Shown in pieces: positions 1-9,790 of a DNA stretch of 64,000 nt. Position 1 is the stretch's first letter. Each line of letters begins with the position of its first letter. Below the pieces are notes generated by a model that was given only the letters and a program-made list of their open reading frames with translations, did not search any database and was not told where the DNA came from. Both the position numbers and the translations under genes were made by a program. The DNA is from Streptomyces graminofaciens (GTDB lineage Bacteria; Actinomycetota; Actinomycetes; Streptomycetales; Streptomycetaceae), in contig NZ_AP018448.1 in the NCBI RefSeq assembly GCF_030294945.1, forward strand, positions 8,404,501 through 8,468,500, given 5' to 3'.

Positions 1-94
1 AGTCGAACTCGTCCAGTACGGACTGCACTCGGCGAACGGAGAGACGTTCGGCCCGTGTCAGCAGATGGAGCAGTTCCTGGGGCCGCCTTGCCAT
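1..94 (-). CDS. Partial gene, N-terminus of unknown protein
   Basis: An ATG on the minus strand at 94 is preceded by a good ribosome binding site (GGAGG about 7 bases upstream) and stays open to the window edge, giving 31 residues that begin MARRPQELLHLL. The visible part is helical and basic (R-A-E-R-L-S-V-R-R-V motif), which would fit the N-terminus of a DNA-binding regulator, but this is only a guess. It is divergent from urtA across a 405-bp intergenic region, so it could share regulation with the urea transporter. Too little is present to name it. Confidence 0.55.
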   Translation of the reverse strand, partial: MARRPQELLHLLTRAERLSVRRVQSVLDEFD

Positions 95-290
95 CGCACT
101 CCTCCGCTCGAAGCCCTGGTCCCCGGTGAGGGGTTGAACGGAGCCTACCGTCGAGCACCTCACGCCTGACAAGAGGTATGGGAAAACAGATCCTTTCCGC
201 AGGAAGCGTTAATTGCCGTCGGTGAGATGCCGTCTGCTGTGCATCATCGGCGATAGTCATTTCTCCTTGACCGCATTTTTACTTCCACTG

Positions 291-328
291 GAAACTGTTC
301 CTAAATTACGCCGAAACGCAGCGGAAAC
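291..328 (+). promoter_or_regulatory. Candidate GlnR-type operator upstream of urtA
   Basis: GAAAC half-sites sit at 291-295, 313-317 and 324-328, with a degenerate TAAAT at 302-306. All are spaced exactly 11 bp apart, i.e. separated by 6 bases. That is the spacing of the Streptomyces GlnR box (gTnAC-n6-GaAAC repeats). The same stretch also contains two near-identical 12-mers, GGAAACTGTTCC at 290-301 and GGAAACAGTTCC at 323-334, 33 bp apart. Nitrogen control of a urea uptake operon makes biological sense, but binding is inferred. The rest of the 95-499 gap shows no gene. Confidence 0.5.
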
Positions 329-499
329 AGTTCCGCCGCAGGCTGTGGACGCACTTCAGCGACCAGCCCGGACGGCACCCCGATACGGCTGGGGGATCCG
401 CGCGCCAAAGCCGCCGTTTCTGAAGCGTGCTCCGTCGATTCCCTCCCCAGAGTTTTTCCGCTCTCTTCGCACCGCCCCTTCGGGGCATGGAGGTTTTGT

Positions 500-1753
500 A
501 TGTCCGGGCTCAGCATCAGCAGACGTGGCCTGTTGGCCGGTATCTCGGCGGCCGGCGCGGCAGCGGCCCTCAGCGCCTGTGGCGCGAAGACCGGCAGCGA
601 CGCGTCGTCGGACTCCGCCGCCAAGGCCGACACCTCCGGCAGCACGGTCAAGGTGGGTCTGCTCAACTCGCTGTCGGGCACGATGGCGATCAGCGAGGTC
701 ACCGTCCACAACTCGCTGCTGCTGGCCGTCAAGGAGATCAACGCGGCCGGCGGTGTGCTGGGCAAGAAGCTGAACCCCATCAGCCAGGACGGCGCCTCCG
801 ACTGGCCGACCTTCGCGGAGAAGGCGGAGGCGCTGATCAAGGATGACAAGGTCGTGGCCACCTTCGGCTGCTGGACCTCGTCCAGCCGCAAGGCGGTCAA
901 GCCGGTCTTCGAGCGGTACAAGTCGCTGCTCTTCTACCCCGTGCAGTACGAGGGCCTTGAGGAGTCGCCGTACATCTTCTACACCGGCGCGACCACCAAC
1001 CAGCAGATCGTCCCGGCCCTCGACTACCTGAAGAAGCAGGGCCTGACCAAGCTCTACCTGGTCGGCAGCGACTACGTCTTCCCGCGCACCGCCAACAAGA
1101 TCATCAAGGCGTACGCGAAGGCCAAGGGCATGACGGTGGTCGGCGAGGACTACGCCCCGCTGGGCTCCACGGAGTTCGGCACGATCGTCAACAAGGTCAA
1201 GGACTCCGGCGCGGACGCCGTGTTCAACACCCTCAACGGTGACAGCAACGTGGCCTTCTTCAAGGAGTACAAGTCCTCCGGACTGACCGCGAAGAGCATG
1301 CCGGTCCTGTCGGTCTCCATCGCCGAGGAGGAGGTGAAGAGCATCGGTACCCAGTACCTGGAGGACCAGCTCACCGCGTGGAACTACTACGAGACCACGC
1401 CCGGCGCGGCCAACACCAAGTTCGTGGCGGCCTACCAGGCCGAGTACGGCAAGGACAAGCCGACCTCCGACCCGATGGAGGCCGCCTACATCTCCGTCTA
1501 CCTGTGGAAGGAGATGGTCGAGAAGGCGGGCTCGTTCGACGTGGCGAAGGTGAAGGCCGCCTCGGACGGCATCGAGCTCGACGCCCCCGAGGGCAAGGTC
1601 ACCGTCGACGGTGCCACCCAGCACGTCTACAAGACGGCCCGGATAGGCAAGGTCGGCGCGGACGGACTCATCACCGAGGTGTGGAACTCGGGCAAGCCGA
1701 TCAAGCCGGACCCGTACCTCAAGGGCTACGACTGGGCCTCCGGCCTGTCCTGA
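500..1753 (+). CDS. urtA: Urea ABC transporter substrate-binding lipoprotein UrtA
   Basis: 417-aa extracytoplasmic solute-binding protein that captures urea (or short amides) for the UrtBCDE importer. The N-terminus carries a twin-arginine-like SRRGLL motif (residues 7-12) and a lipobox LSAC with the lipidated Cys at 27. The mature part is a periplasmic-binding-protein type 1 fold of the Liv/amide class ([17 protein letters not shown], then the [17 protein letters not shown] helix, and a [14 protein letters not shown] segment typical of UrtA/FmdD). The start at 500 is supported by GGAGG at 489-493. It is the first gene of a five-gene operon. Family assignment is strong; urea as substrate is inferred from the full urtABCDE order. 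Confidence 0.93.
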   Translation: MSGLSISRRGLLAGISAAGAAAALSACGAKTGSDASSDSAAKADTSGSTVKVGLLNSLSGTMAISEVTVHNSLLLAVKEINAAGGVLGKKLNPISQDGASDWPTFAEKAEALIKDDKVVATFGCWTSSSRKAVKPVFERYKSLLFYPVQYEGLEESPYIFYTGATTNQQIVPALDYLKKQGLTKLYLVGSDYVFPRTANKIIKAYAKAKGMTVVGEDYAPLGSTEFGTIVNKVKDSGADAVFNTLNGDSNVAFFKEYKSSGLTAKSMPVLSVSIAEEEVKSIGTQYLEDQLTAWNYYETTPGAANTKFVAAYQAEYGKDKPTSDPMEAAYISVYLWKEMVEKAGSFDVAKVKAASDGIELDAPEGKVTVDGATQHVYKTARIGKVGADGLITEVWNSGKPIKPDPYLKGYDWASGLS

Positions 1754-1843
1754 CCTCCGGCCCCACCCGTGGCGCGACCCGGCCTCCGCACAGGCCGGGT
1801 CCGCCCCGCGCCCGCACGCCCGTCCCCGACCCGGAGCCGCTTC

Positions 1844-2731
1844 ATGACGGTCATCCTCAACCAGTCCTTCACCGGCATCAGTATCGGTGCCGTGCTCCTG
1901 CTGATCGCGCTCGGCCTGACCCTGACCTTTGGTCAGATGGGCGTGATCAACATGGCGCACGGCGAGTTCATCATGGCCGGCGCCTACACCACCTATGTCC
2001 TGCAGAAGTCCATCAGCAGCGCGGGTGCCTCCCTCCTCGTCGCCCTGCCCGTCGCCTTCCTCGTCGCCGGCGCCATGGGCGTGCTCCTGGAGTGGCTGCT
2101 CATCCGCCGCCTCTACACCCGGCCGCTGGACACCCTGCTGGTCACCTGGGGCGTCTCCCTGATGCTCCAGCAGCTCGCCCGCGACATCTTCGGCGCCCCC
2201 AACGTGCAGACCCGCGCCCCGGATCTGCTCACCGGCAACATCTCGGTCGGCGGCGGCATCACCCTCGCCAACAGCCGGCTGTTCATCCTCGGCCTCGCCC
2301 TGCTGAGCGTCCTCGCCCTCACACTGATCCTGCGGACCACCCCACTCGGCCGGCGCATCCGGGCCGTCGTGCAGAACCGGGACCTCGCCGAGGTGTCCGG
2401 CATCGCCACCGGGCAGGTCGACCGGATCACCTTCTTCATCGGCTCGGGCCTCGCGGGCGTGGCGGGCGTCGCGCTCACGCTCGTCGGTCCGATCGGCCCG
2501 ACGATGGGCACCAACTACATCGTCGACGCCTTCCTCGTCGTCGTGGTCGGAGGCATCGGGCAGCTCAAGGGCAGCGTGATCACGGCCTTCGCGCTCGGCG
2601 TGCTGCAGTCGGTCCTCGAATACTCGACGACCGTCAGCGTCGCGAAGGTCATGGTGCTCGTGGCGATCGTCGCCTTCCTGCAGTGGCGACCCCAGGGCCT
2701 GTACACACTGCGCACCCGGAGCCTGGCATGA
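1844..2731 (+). CDS. urtB: Urea ABC transporter permease UrtB
   Basis: 295-aa inner-membrane permease of the LivH/UrtB class with about eight hydrophobic segments; the early motif FGQMGVINMAHGEF is diagnostic of this family. The ATG at 1844 is preferred over an in-frame GTG at 1769: GGAG lies at 1833-1836, and the added N-terminus would be a Pro/Arg-rich stretch unlike any family member. The gene lies 90 bp downstream of urtA and overlaps urtC by 4 bp (ATGA), so it is translationally coupled to it. Confidence 0.93.
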   Translation: MTVILNQSFTGISIGAVLLLIALGLTLTFGQMGVINMAHGEFIMAGAYTTYVLQKSISSAGASLLVALPVAFLVAGAMGVLLEWLLIRRLYTRPLDTLLVTWGVSLMLQQLARDIFGAPNVQTRAPDLLTGNISVGGGITLANSRLFILGLALLSVLALTLILRTTPLGRRIRAVVQNRDLAEVSGIATGQVDRITFFIGSGLAGVAGVALTLVGPIGPTMGTNYIVDAFLVVVVGGIGQLKGSVITAFALGVLQSVLEYSTTVSVAKVMVLVAIVAFLQWRPQGLYTLRTRSLA

Positions 2732-3872
2732 CGACGCCAACGACGACAACGACGCCAACGACCACTTCCACGGCGCCCCCCGTAGCCCTGCTGGAACGCT
2801 TCCGCGTCCCCGCCGGCTTCGCGCTGGGCGCTGTCCTCCTCCTCGGCATCGCCCCCCTCGCCCTCTCCGACTTCCGCCTCTCACTGCTCGCGAAGTACCT
2901 GTGCTACGCGATCGTGGCAGTCGGCGTGAGCCTCGCCTGGGGCCGGGGCGGGCTCATGGTGCTCGGCCAGGGCGTCTTCTTCGGCCTCGGCGGCTATGCC
3001 ATGGCCATGCACCTCAAGCTCGCCGACGCCGCCGCGACCGGCGAGACACTCCCCGACTTCATGCAGCTCTACGGCACCGGCGACGGCCTGCCCTGGTGGT
3101 GGGCGCCGTTCGCCAACCCGGCCTTCGCGCTCGCGATGACCGTCCTGCTTCCCATGGCGGTCGCCGCGCTGCTCGGCTTCTTCGTCTTCCAACGCCGGGT
3201 GAAGGGCGCCTACTTCGCGATCCTGAGCCAGGCACTGGCCGCCGCGCTCGCCATCTGGCTGGTCGGCCAGCAGGCCACCACCGGCGGCACCAACGGCCTC
3301 ACCGACATGCAGGGCTTCTTCGGCTACTCGCTGGACGACCCGGTCAACCAGCGGATGGTGTACTTCATCATCGCCGCCGTCCTGCTCCTCCTGATGGCCC
3401 TCGCCCGCCAGCTGTTCGTCAGCCGCTACGGCGAACTCCTCATCGCCGTACGGGACTCGGAGGAGCGTGTCCGCTTCCTCGGCTACAACCCGGCCAACGT
3501 CAAGCTCGTCGCGTACGTCGTCGCCGCGGGCATGGCGGGACTGGCGGGCGCCCTGTTCGTCCCGGCGGTCGGGATCATCTCCCCGGCCCTGATCGGGATC
3601 GTGCCGTCGATCGGCTTCGTCATCGGCGCCGCGGTCGGCGGGCGGGCCTCGCTGGTGGGCGCGGTGCTCGGAGCGATCGCTGTGGCCTGGGCACAGAGCA
3701 CCCTCTCGGACGCCTTTCCCGCCGCGTGGACCTACCTCCAGGGCCTGCTGTTCGTCGTGGCGGTCGGGTTCCTGCCCGGGGGGCTCGCTTCCCTGGGCGT
3801 CGTCCTGCGCAAGCGCCGTACCGGCACTGCTACCGGTACCGCCACCGGTACTCGTACGACTGGAGAGACAGC

Positions 3873-3876
<4 letters not shown>
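2728..3876 (+). CDS. urtC: Urea ABC transporter permease UrtC
   Basis: 382-aa LivM/UrtC-class permease, partner of UrtB in the membrane channel. A Thr/Pro-rich N-terminus (residues 2-20) precedes multiple membrane spans. The motif SLAWGRGGLMVLGQGVFFGLG and the VRDSEERVRFLGYNPANVKL cytoplasmic loop, which contacts the ATPases, are family hallmarks. The ATG at 2728 overlaps the urtB stop (ATGA), and its own stop overlaps the start of urtD in the same way. The C-terminal tail is a simple Thr/Gly/Ala run. Confidence 0.93.
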
Positions 3877-4670
<794 letters not shown>

Positions 4671-4675
4671 CACCC

Positions 4676-5368
4676 ATGCTGGAGATCAACACCGTTCGGG
4701 CGGGGTACGACCGCACCACCGTGCTGCACGGCGTGACCGTCAAGGTCCCGAAGGACGGCGTCGCGGCGGTCCTCGGCCACAACGGCGCGGGCAAGAGCAC
4801 CCTCCTGCGTGCCGCCATGGGCCTGATCAGGCCGACCGGCGGGACGATGCTGCTGGACGGCGAGGACATCACCCGCCTCGCCCCGCACCAGCGGGTCGCC
4901 CGGGGCATGGCCTACGTCCCGCAGGGCCAGCAGTCCTTCCCGCATCTGACCACGGCCGAGAACCTCCAACTTGTTGCCGACGGACGGGCGGACGGCAAGG
5001 AGGCGATCGCCGAGGCCCTGGACCTCTTCCCCGTCCTGCGCGAGCTGTCGGCGCGCCGGGCCGGTCTCCTCTCCGGCGGCCAGCGCCAGCAACTCGCCAT
5101 CGCCCGTGCTCTGGTCACTCGTCCGCGGCTGCTCCTGCTGGACGAACCGACCGAGGGCATCCAGCCGTCGGTGGTCGCCGAGATCGAGGAGACGATCCTG
5201 GCCCTCGCCCGGCGCGGCGGTCTCTCCGTCCTCCTCGTCGAACAGCACGTCGGCTTCGCCATGCGGGCCGCCCAGCACTACTACGTCCTGGAGGCGGGCC
5301 GCGTGACCTCCTCGGGCGAGGGCGGAACGGGCGCCGAGCAGAGCGTGCGGGCAGCGCTCAGCGTCTGA
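4676..5368 (+). CDS. urtE: Urea ABC transporter ATP-binding protein UrtE
   Basis: 230-aa ATPase of the LivF/UrtE class, the last gene of the operon. Walker A is GHNGAGKST near residues 35-43, the signature is LLSGGQRQQLAIARAL, Walker B is LLLLDEPTEGIQPS, and the H-loop is LLVEQHVGFA. TEGIQPSVV is characteristic of UrtE. The ATG at 4676 lies 5 bp after the urtD stop with GGAG at 4661-4664. Downstream the strand switches to the convergent metallophosphoesterase. Confidence 0.93.
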   Translation: MLEINTVRAGYDRTTVLHGVTVKVPKDGVAAVLGHNGAGKSTLLRAAMGLIRPTGGTMLLDGEDITRLAPHQRVARGMAYVPQGQQSFPHLTTAENLQLVADGRADGKEAIAEALDLFPVLRELSARRAGLLSGGQRQQLAIARALVTRPRLLLLDEPTEGIQPSVVAEIEETILALARRGGLSVLLVEQHVGFAMRAAQHYYVLEAGRVTSSGEGGTGAEQSVRAALSV

Positions 5369-5424
5369 GGCGGCGCTCAGCGTCTACGGGTGATGGGTGG
5401 CGCTCAGCGCGCCACCGGTTGCCG

Positions 5425-6183
5425 TCAGAGGACGACGCGGGTGTGGGAGACGAGCCGTTCGCCGTCGAAGACGTGCAGGACGAAGGCGGGCGGCCGCTCG
5501 AAGTCCAGCGCGTCGTCCTCGGACCACTCCTCGGGAAGCACCAGCTCACTGGGCATCATCAGCGTTGAGACGACACCCGGGGCGACCACCAGCGGCAGCC
5601 CCGCGAAAACCGCCGAAGCGGCCGTGTGGGCATGCCCCACCAGCACGGCCTTCACCTGGTCGTGGCGGCGCAGAACCCGCTCCAGCCGCTCCGGGTGGTT
5701 CAACCTGATCGCGTCGACGGACGGCAGGCCCAGCGCGATCGGCGGGTGATGCATACCGACGAACACCGGCCCTTGTGCGCGGGCGAGTTCCGACTCCAGC
5801 CAGTCGATCGTCGCGTCGTCCAGGTGGCCGTCGTGGCGTCCGGGGATGCTGGAGTCGCACAGCAGGATCGTGAGCCCGTCGATGCGCAGCGTCTGGTTGA
5901 CCGGCCCGGCTCCGTCCCTCCCCACGTGATCCAGGAGCACCTTGCGGAACTCCGGCCGGGAGTCGTGGTTGCCGGGGCAGACGAGGGTGGGCGCGGCGTA
6001 CCGCATCGCCTCACGGGCGATCTCGTACTCCTCCACCAGGCCGTGATCGGCGATGTCCCCGGTGACGACGACGGCGTCGACGGGGGTGGGGAGCCCGTTG
6101 AGGTAGTCCCGTACCCGCATGGCCCGTTCCACGCTCTGCTTGCTGCCGCCGATGTGGATGTCGCTCACGTGGGCCACGAGCAC
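5425..6183 (-). CDS. Metallophosphoesterase, Icc/CpdA-like
   Basis: 252-aa calcineurin-like phosphoesterase. All metal-binding blocks are present in order: SDIHIG (DxH), TGDIADHG (GD), CPGNHDSR (GNHD), GMHHPP and VGHAHTAA (GHxH). This is the layout of class III cyclic-nucleotide phosphodiesterases and related phosphoesterases; the substrate cannot be read from the sequence. The start is a GTG at 6183 with GGGAGG 5 bases upstream. It is convergent with urtE and divergent from the nickel operon, with an inverted repeat and a Nur box in the shared gap. Confidence 0.85.
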   Translation of the reverse strand: MLVAHVSDIHIGGSKQSVERAMRVRDYLNGLPTPVDAVVVTGDIADHGLVEEYEIAREAMRYAAPTLVCPGNHDSRPEFRKVLLDHVGRDGAGPVNQTLRIDGLTILLCDSSIPGRHDGHLDDATIDWLESELARAQGPVFVGMHHPPIALGLPSVDAIRLNHPERLERVLRRHDQVKAVLVGHAHTAASAVFAGLPLVVAPGVVSTLMMPSELVLPEEWSEDDALDFERPPAFVLHVFDGERLVSHTRVVL

Positions 6184-6216
6184 GGTGCCTCCCAGGGCAG
6201 GACTGCCGAATTGCGT

Positions 6217-6238
6217 AGATCAGTCTATGGACTGATCT
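6217..6238. repeat. Perfect 9-bp inverted repeat in divergent promoter region
   Basis: AGATCAGTC at 6217-6225 is repeated in inverted form as GACTGATCT at 6230-6238, with a 4-base spacer. It lies 34 bp upstream of the phosphoesterase start and just before the Nur box of nikA. An operator or a small hairpin in the phosphoesterase leader are both possible. Confidence 0.6.
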
Positions 6239-6261
6239 GCGACTGTCGTGGGTAATCCCAA

Positions 6262-6278
6262 TTGCAACTAGTATGCAA
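6262..6278 (+). promoter_or_regulatory. Nur box (nickel-responsive operator) upstream of nikA
   Basis: The sequence TTGCAA-CTAGT-ATGCAA matches the published Streptomyces Nur box tTGCaa-N5-ttGCAA at 11 of 12 half-site positions. It sits 32 bp before the nikA start, and a TAGTAT at 6269-6274 that could serve as a -10 element lies inside it, so Nur binding would block transcription. Nur is a Fur-family repressor that uses nickel as co-repressor. Binding is inferred from the motif match and the gene context. Confidence 0.75.
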
Positions 6279-6309
6279 AAACATTTTGGCTGCAATAAGG
6301 GGTGGACGC

Positions 6310-7908
6310 ATGACGACCCGTTGGATACGAGGCGCCGCCGTGGCCGCGGCGATGGCCGGCGGGGTCGCCGCATGCTCGGCGCCCGGCGGTGGTACCGGCG
6401 GCGGTTCCGGTGGTGGCACGTCCGCCGACTCGGTGGTGATCGGAGTGGCCTCGGAGCCGGACACGCTCAGCCCTCTGCTCGGCTACGGCAAGGACGGCAA
6501 CTCCAAGCTCTTCGACGGTCTGCTCGCCCGGGACGCCGACCTGAAGCTCACACCCGCCCTGGCGAAAGCGCTGCCCGAGGTCGCCGACGACGGCCTGACC
6601 TACACCTACACCCTGCGCGACGGGGTCGAGTTCAGCGACGGTGAGCCGCTCACGGCCGCCGACGTGGTCTTCACCTACGAGACCGTCCTCGACGAGAAGA
6701 CCAACAACACCTCCCGCACCGAACTCGACGCCATCAAGGAAGTGAAGGCGGACGGCGACGACAAGGTCACCTTCACCCTCAAGTACCCCTACGCGCCCTT
6801 CGCCGGCCGCACGGTCCTGCCCATCGTCCCCGAACACATCGCGGGGAAGCAGGACCCCAACACCGGCTCCTTCAACACCGAGCCGATCGGCACCGGCCCC
6901 TACGTCCTGTCCGCCTGGAGCAAGGGCGAGAAGCTCACCTTCAAGGCCAACCCCCACTACTGGGGCGGCGCGCCGAAGGTGAAGACGCTCACCATGGCGA
7001 TCATCGAGGACGACGACGTACGCGCCACCCGGCTGCGCTCCGGCGACCTGGACGGCGCGATCCTCCCGCCCAACCTCGCCGCCGCCTTCAAGAACGACAG
7101 CGACAGGAAGACCTACGACGCCAAGTCCTACGACTTCCGCACCGTCACCCTCCCCACCACGAACAAGGTCACCGGCGACCGGGCGATCCGCCAGGCACTG
7201 GACGCAGCCGTGGACCGCGAGGCCATGGCGGACAAGATCCTCGACGGGGCCGGCCGCCCGGCCTACGGGCCGCTGCCCGTCGACGACCCCTGGTTCACGA
7301 AGGGCATCGAACGCCCCCAGGACCTGGACAAGGCCAAGCAGATCCTGGACCGGGCGGGCTGGAAGGCCGGCGCCGACGGCGTCCGCGCCAAGAGCGGCCA
7401 ACGAGCCGCCTTCACCCTCCTCTACCCCTCGGGCGACAAGGTCCGCCAGGACCATGCCCTCGCCTACGCCTCCGACGCCAAGAAGGCCGGCATCGACGTG
7501 AAGGTGGAGAGCGCCACCTGGGAGGTCATCGAGCCGCGCATGAAGGACGACGCGGTCCTGGCAGGCGGCGGCAGCACCGGCGACCCCGACTTCGCCCTCT
7601 ACACCCTCCTGCACTCCTCCCTCGCCGGTGACGGCTTCAACAACATGGGCCGCTACGACAACCCGGCCGTCGACAAGGCCCTCGACACCGGCCGCCGCAG
7701 CCAGGACGAAGCGACACGCAGGGCGGCGTACGACACGATCCAGCGCGAACTGGTGAAGGACCCCGGCTACACCTTCCTCACCCACATCGACCACGTCTAC
7801 GTCCTCGCCGACCGCTGGACCGGCCTGACCACCCAACTGGAGCCGCACGAGCACGGATTTGCCAGCGGCCCCTGGTGGAACCTTGAGGACTGGCAGCCCA
7901 AGCAGTGA
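6310..7908 (+). CDS. nikA: Nickel-type ABC transporter substrate-binding lipoprotein
   Basis: 532-aa family 5 (peptide/nickel) solute-binding lipoprotein. The signal peptide ends with a lipobox VAAC (Cys22), followed by a Gly/Ser/Thr-rich linker and the SBP_bac_5 fold (VIGVASEPDTLSPLLGY; RDGVEFSDGEPLTAADVVFTYE; GTGPYVLSAW). ATG 6310 is chosen because AAGGGGTGG lies just upstream; upstream in-frame starts lie in or beside the Nur box. The five-gene order and the Nur box point to nickel uptake, like the Nur-controlled nik operon of S. coelicolor. On protein sequence alone it could be an oligopeptide binder. Confidence 0.8.
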   Translation: MTTRWIRGAAVAAAMAGGVAACSAPGGGTGGGSGGGTSADSVVIGVASEPDTLSPLLGYGKDGNSKLFDGLLARDADLKLTPALAKALPEVADDGLTYTYTLRDGVEFSDGEPLTAADVVFTYETVLDEKTNNTSRTELDAIKEVKADGDDKVTFTLKYPYAPFAGRTVLPIVPEHIAGKQDPNTGSFNTEPIGTGPYVLSAWSKGEKLTFKANPHYWGGAPKVKTLTMAIIEDDDVRATRLRSGDLDGAILPPNLAAAFKNDSDRKTYDAKSYDFRTVTLPTTNKVTGDRAIRQALDAAVDREAMADKILDGAGRPAYGPLPVDDPWFTKGIERPQDLDKAKQILDRAGWKAGADGVRAKSGQRAAFTLLYPSGDKVRQDHALAYASDAKKAGIDVKVESATWEVIEPRMKDDAVLAGGGSTGDPDFALYTLLHSSLAGDGFNNMGRYDNPAVDKALDTGRRSQDEATRRAAYDTIQRELVKDPGYTFLTHIDHVYVLADRWTGLTTQLEPHEHGFASGPWWNLEDWQPKQ

Positions 7909-8897
7909 GCCCACTGCCCTGGGGGCCCATGGCCCGGCTGGCCGGGCGGCGGACCCTGTTCGCCGCCCCGGTCCTGCTCGTCGTCACCTTCGGCATGTTC
8001 GCGATCGCCGCCGCCTCCCCCTTCGACCCGGTACGGGCGTACGCCGGGACCGCCGCCCTCGGCGCCGACCGGGCCACCCTGGACCGGCTGCGCGCCAACC
8101 TCGGCGTGGACCAGCCCTTCGCCGAGCGCTGGTGGCACTGGCTGACCTCGGCCCTCACCGGCGACCTCGGCCAGTCCAGCGTGATGCGCCAGCCGGTGGC
8201 CGAGGTGCTCGGCGAACGCCTCGTCTGGTCCACGCTGTTGTGCGCGGTCGCGTTCGTGGCGGCTGTACTGACGGGCACGGCGCTAGGTGTGCTGGCCGCC
8301 CGCCGGCAGGGCGGATGGCTCGACCGGACGGTCACTTCGCTCGCCTACACCCTCTCCGCCGCCCCGGTGTTCTGGACCGCGCTGCTCGCCATCTGGCTGT
8401 TCGCCCTCCGCCTGGACCTCCTGCCGGCGGGCGGCCTGACCGACACCGCCAGCGAACAGGTCACCGCCGGCCAGGTGGCAAGTCACCTCGTACTGCCCGC
8501 CGGAGTCCTCGCCGTCTCCCAACTCCCGTGGTTCACCCTGTACGTCCGCCAGGGCGTCGCCGACGCCCTGGCCGAGGACCCGGTACGCGGCGCCCGGGCA
8601 AGGGGCCTGAGCGAGAGCACCGTCCTGCTCGGCCATGCCCTGCGCTCCGGCCTGCTCCCCGTCCTCACCCTGATCGGCTCCCGCGTGCCCGAACTCATCA
8701 CCGGTGCCCTGCTGGTGGAGAGCGTCTTCAGCTGGCCCGGCATCGCGGCGGCCACGGTGGAGGCGGCCACCGCCGTCGACTTCCCGCTGCTGGCCGCCCT
8801 CACCGCGCTGGCCACCGTCGCCGTCCTGGCCGGCAACCTGCTCGCGGACCTGCTCTACGGCCTCTTCGACCCGAGGGTGAAGCTCAGTGACATGTGA
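7905..8897 (+). CDS. nikB: Nickel/peptide ABC transporter permease, DppB/NikB type
   Basis: 330-aa inner-membrane permease with about six hydrophobic segments and the binding-protein-dependent transport motif (DALAEDPVRGARARGLSEST, the EAA loop). The N-terminal span is followed by a large extracytoplasmic loop containing LGVDQPFAERWWHWL, as in DppB/NikB. The GTG start at 7905 overlaps the nikA stop (GTGA). It pairs with NikC. Confidence 0.85.
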   Translation: MSPLPWGPMARLAGRRTLFAAPVLLVVTFGMFAIAAASPFDPVRAYAGTAALGADRATLDRLRANLGVDQPFAERWWHWLTSALTGDLGQSSVMRQPVAEVLGERLVWSTLLCAVAFVAAVLTGTALGVLAARRQGGWLDRTVTSLAYTLSAAPVFWTALLAIWLFALRLDLLPAGGLTDTASEQVTAGQVASHLVLPAGVLAVSQLPWFTLYVRQGVADALAEDPVRGARARGLSESTVLLGHALRSGLLPVLTLIGSRVPELITGALLVESVFSWPGIAAATVEAATAVDFPLLAALTALATVAVLAGNLLADLLYGLFDPRVKLSDM

Positions 8898-9790
8898 CTC
8901 TGGTGGCTCCCATGACTGAGGCCGCAGTTGAGCCGAAGTGGCGGTCGTACGGCACCCGCCGCCGCTCCACCCGCACCGTCCGGGTGCGCACCTCCGTCAC
9001 CCTGGTCGCGGTGACGGTCCTCGCGGTCCTGCTCGTCCCGCCACTGGTCCAACTCGACCAACAGGCGGTCGACTTGGCCGCCAAACTCCAACCACCCTCC
9101 TGGGCCCACCCGTTCGGCACCGACGACGTCGGCCGCGACCTGCTGCTGCGCTGCGTCTACGGCCTGCGGGTGTCCCTGTTCGTCGGTGTCGTGGCGGCGC
9201 TGACGGCGACGGTGATCGGCACGGCCGTCGGCGCCACGGCCGGAGCACTCGGCGGCTGGGCCGACCGGGGCATCATGCGGCTGGTCGACACCTTCTCCTC
9301 CGTCCCGCACCTGCTGCTGGGCATCTTCATCGTCGCCATGTTCCGCCCCGGCGTCTGGCCGGTGGTGGTCTCGGTCGGGCTCACCCACTGGCTGTCCACC
9401 GCCCGGATCGTCCGCGCCGAAGTGCTGTCCCTGCGCTCCCGCCCGTACATCGACGCCGCCATCTCGGGAGGCGCGTCGAGGTGGCGGGTGACGGTACGAC
9501 ATCTGCTGCCCGCCGTACTGCCGCAGGCCGCGCTGGCCGCCGTACTGATGGTGCCGCACGCCATGTGGCACGAGTCGGCCCTGTCCTTCCTCGGCCTGGG
9601 CCTGCCCGCGCACATGGCCAGCCTCGGCAACCTCATCCAGAACGCCCGCGGTTCGCTGCTCGCCGGGCAGTGGTGGCCGACCCTTTTCCCCGGCCTGTTC
9701 CTGATCGTCCCCACCCTCGCCATCGCCGGCCTCGCCGGAGCCTGGCGGGAGCGGATCAACCCACGCCGCCGATCGGAGCTGATGCTGTGA
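8894..9790 (+). CDS. nikC: Nickel/peptide ABC transporter permease, DppC/NikC type
   Basis: 298-aa permease of the DppC/NikC class. HPFGTDDVGRDLLLRCVYGLR near residues 74-94 is the conserved block after the first span, and AAISGGASRWRVTVRHLLPA is the EAA loop that contacts the ATPases. GTG 8894 overlaps the nikB stop by 4 bp; an alternative ATG at 8912 would remove six residues. It is coupled to nikD by another 4-bp overlap. Confidence 0.85.
   Translation: MTLVAPMTEAAVEPKWRSYGTRRRSTRTVRVRTSVTLVAVTVLAVLLVPPLVQLDQQAVDLAAKLQPPSWAHPFGTDDVGRDLLLRCVYGLRVSLFVGVVAALTATVIGTAVGATAGALGGWADRGIMRLVDTFSSVPHLLLGIFIVAMFRPGVWPVVVSVGLTHWLSTARIVRAEVLSLRSRPYIDAAISGGASRWRVTVRHLLPAVLPQAALAAVLMVPHAMWHESALSFLGLGLPAHMASLGNLIQNARGSLLAGQWWPTLFPGLFLIVPTLAIAGLAGAWRERINPRRRSELML

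Noticed and set aside
356..2884. 842-aa open frame on the minus strand across the urt operon
   Set aside because: It is the antisense shadow of urtA-urtC; the translation is Arg/Gly/Asp-rich without domains, and the plus-strand genes have clear family motifs.
6268..7914. 548-aa minus-strand frame opposite nikA
   Set aside because: Antisense of a clear lipoprotein gene; Val/Gly-rich translation with no recognisable domain.
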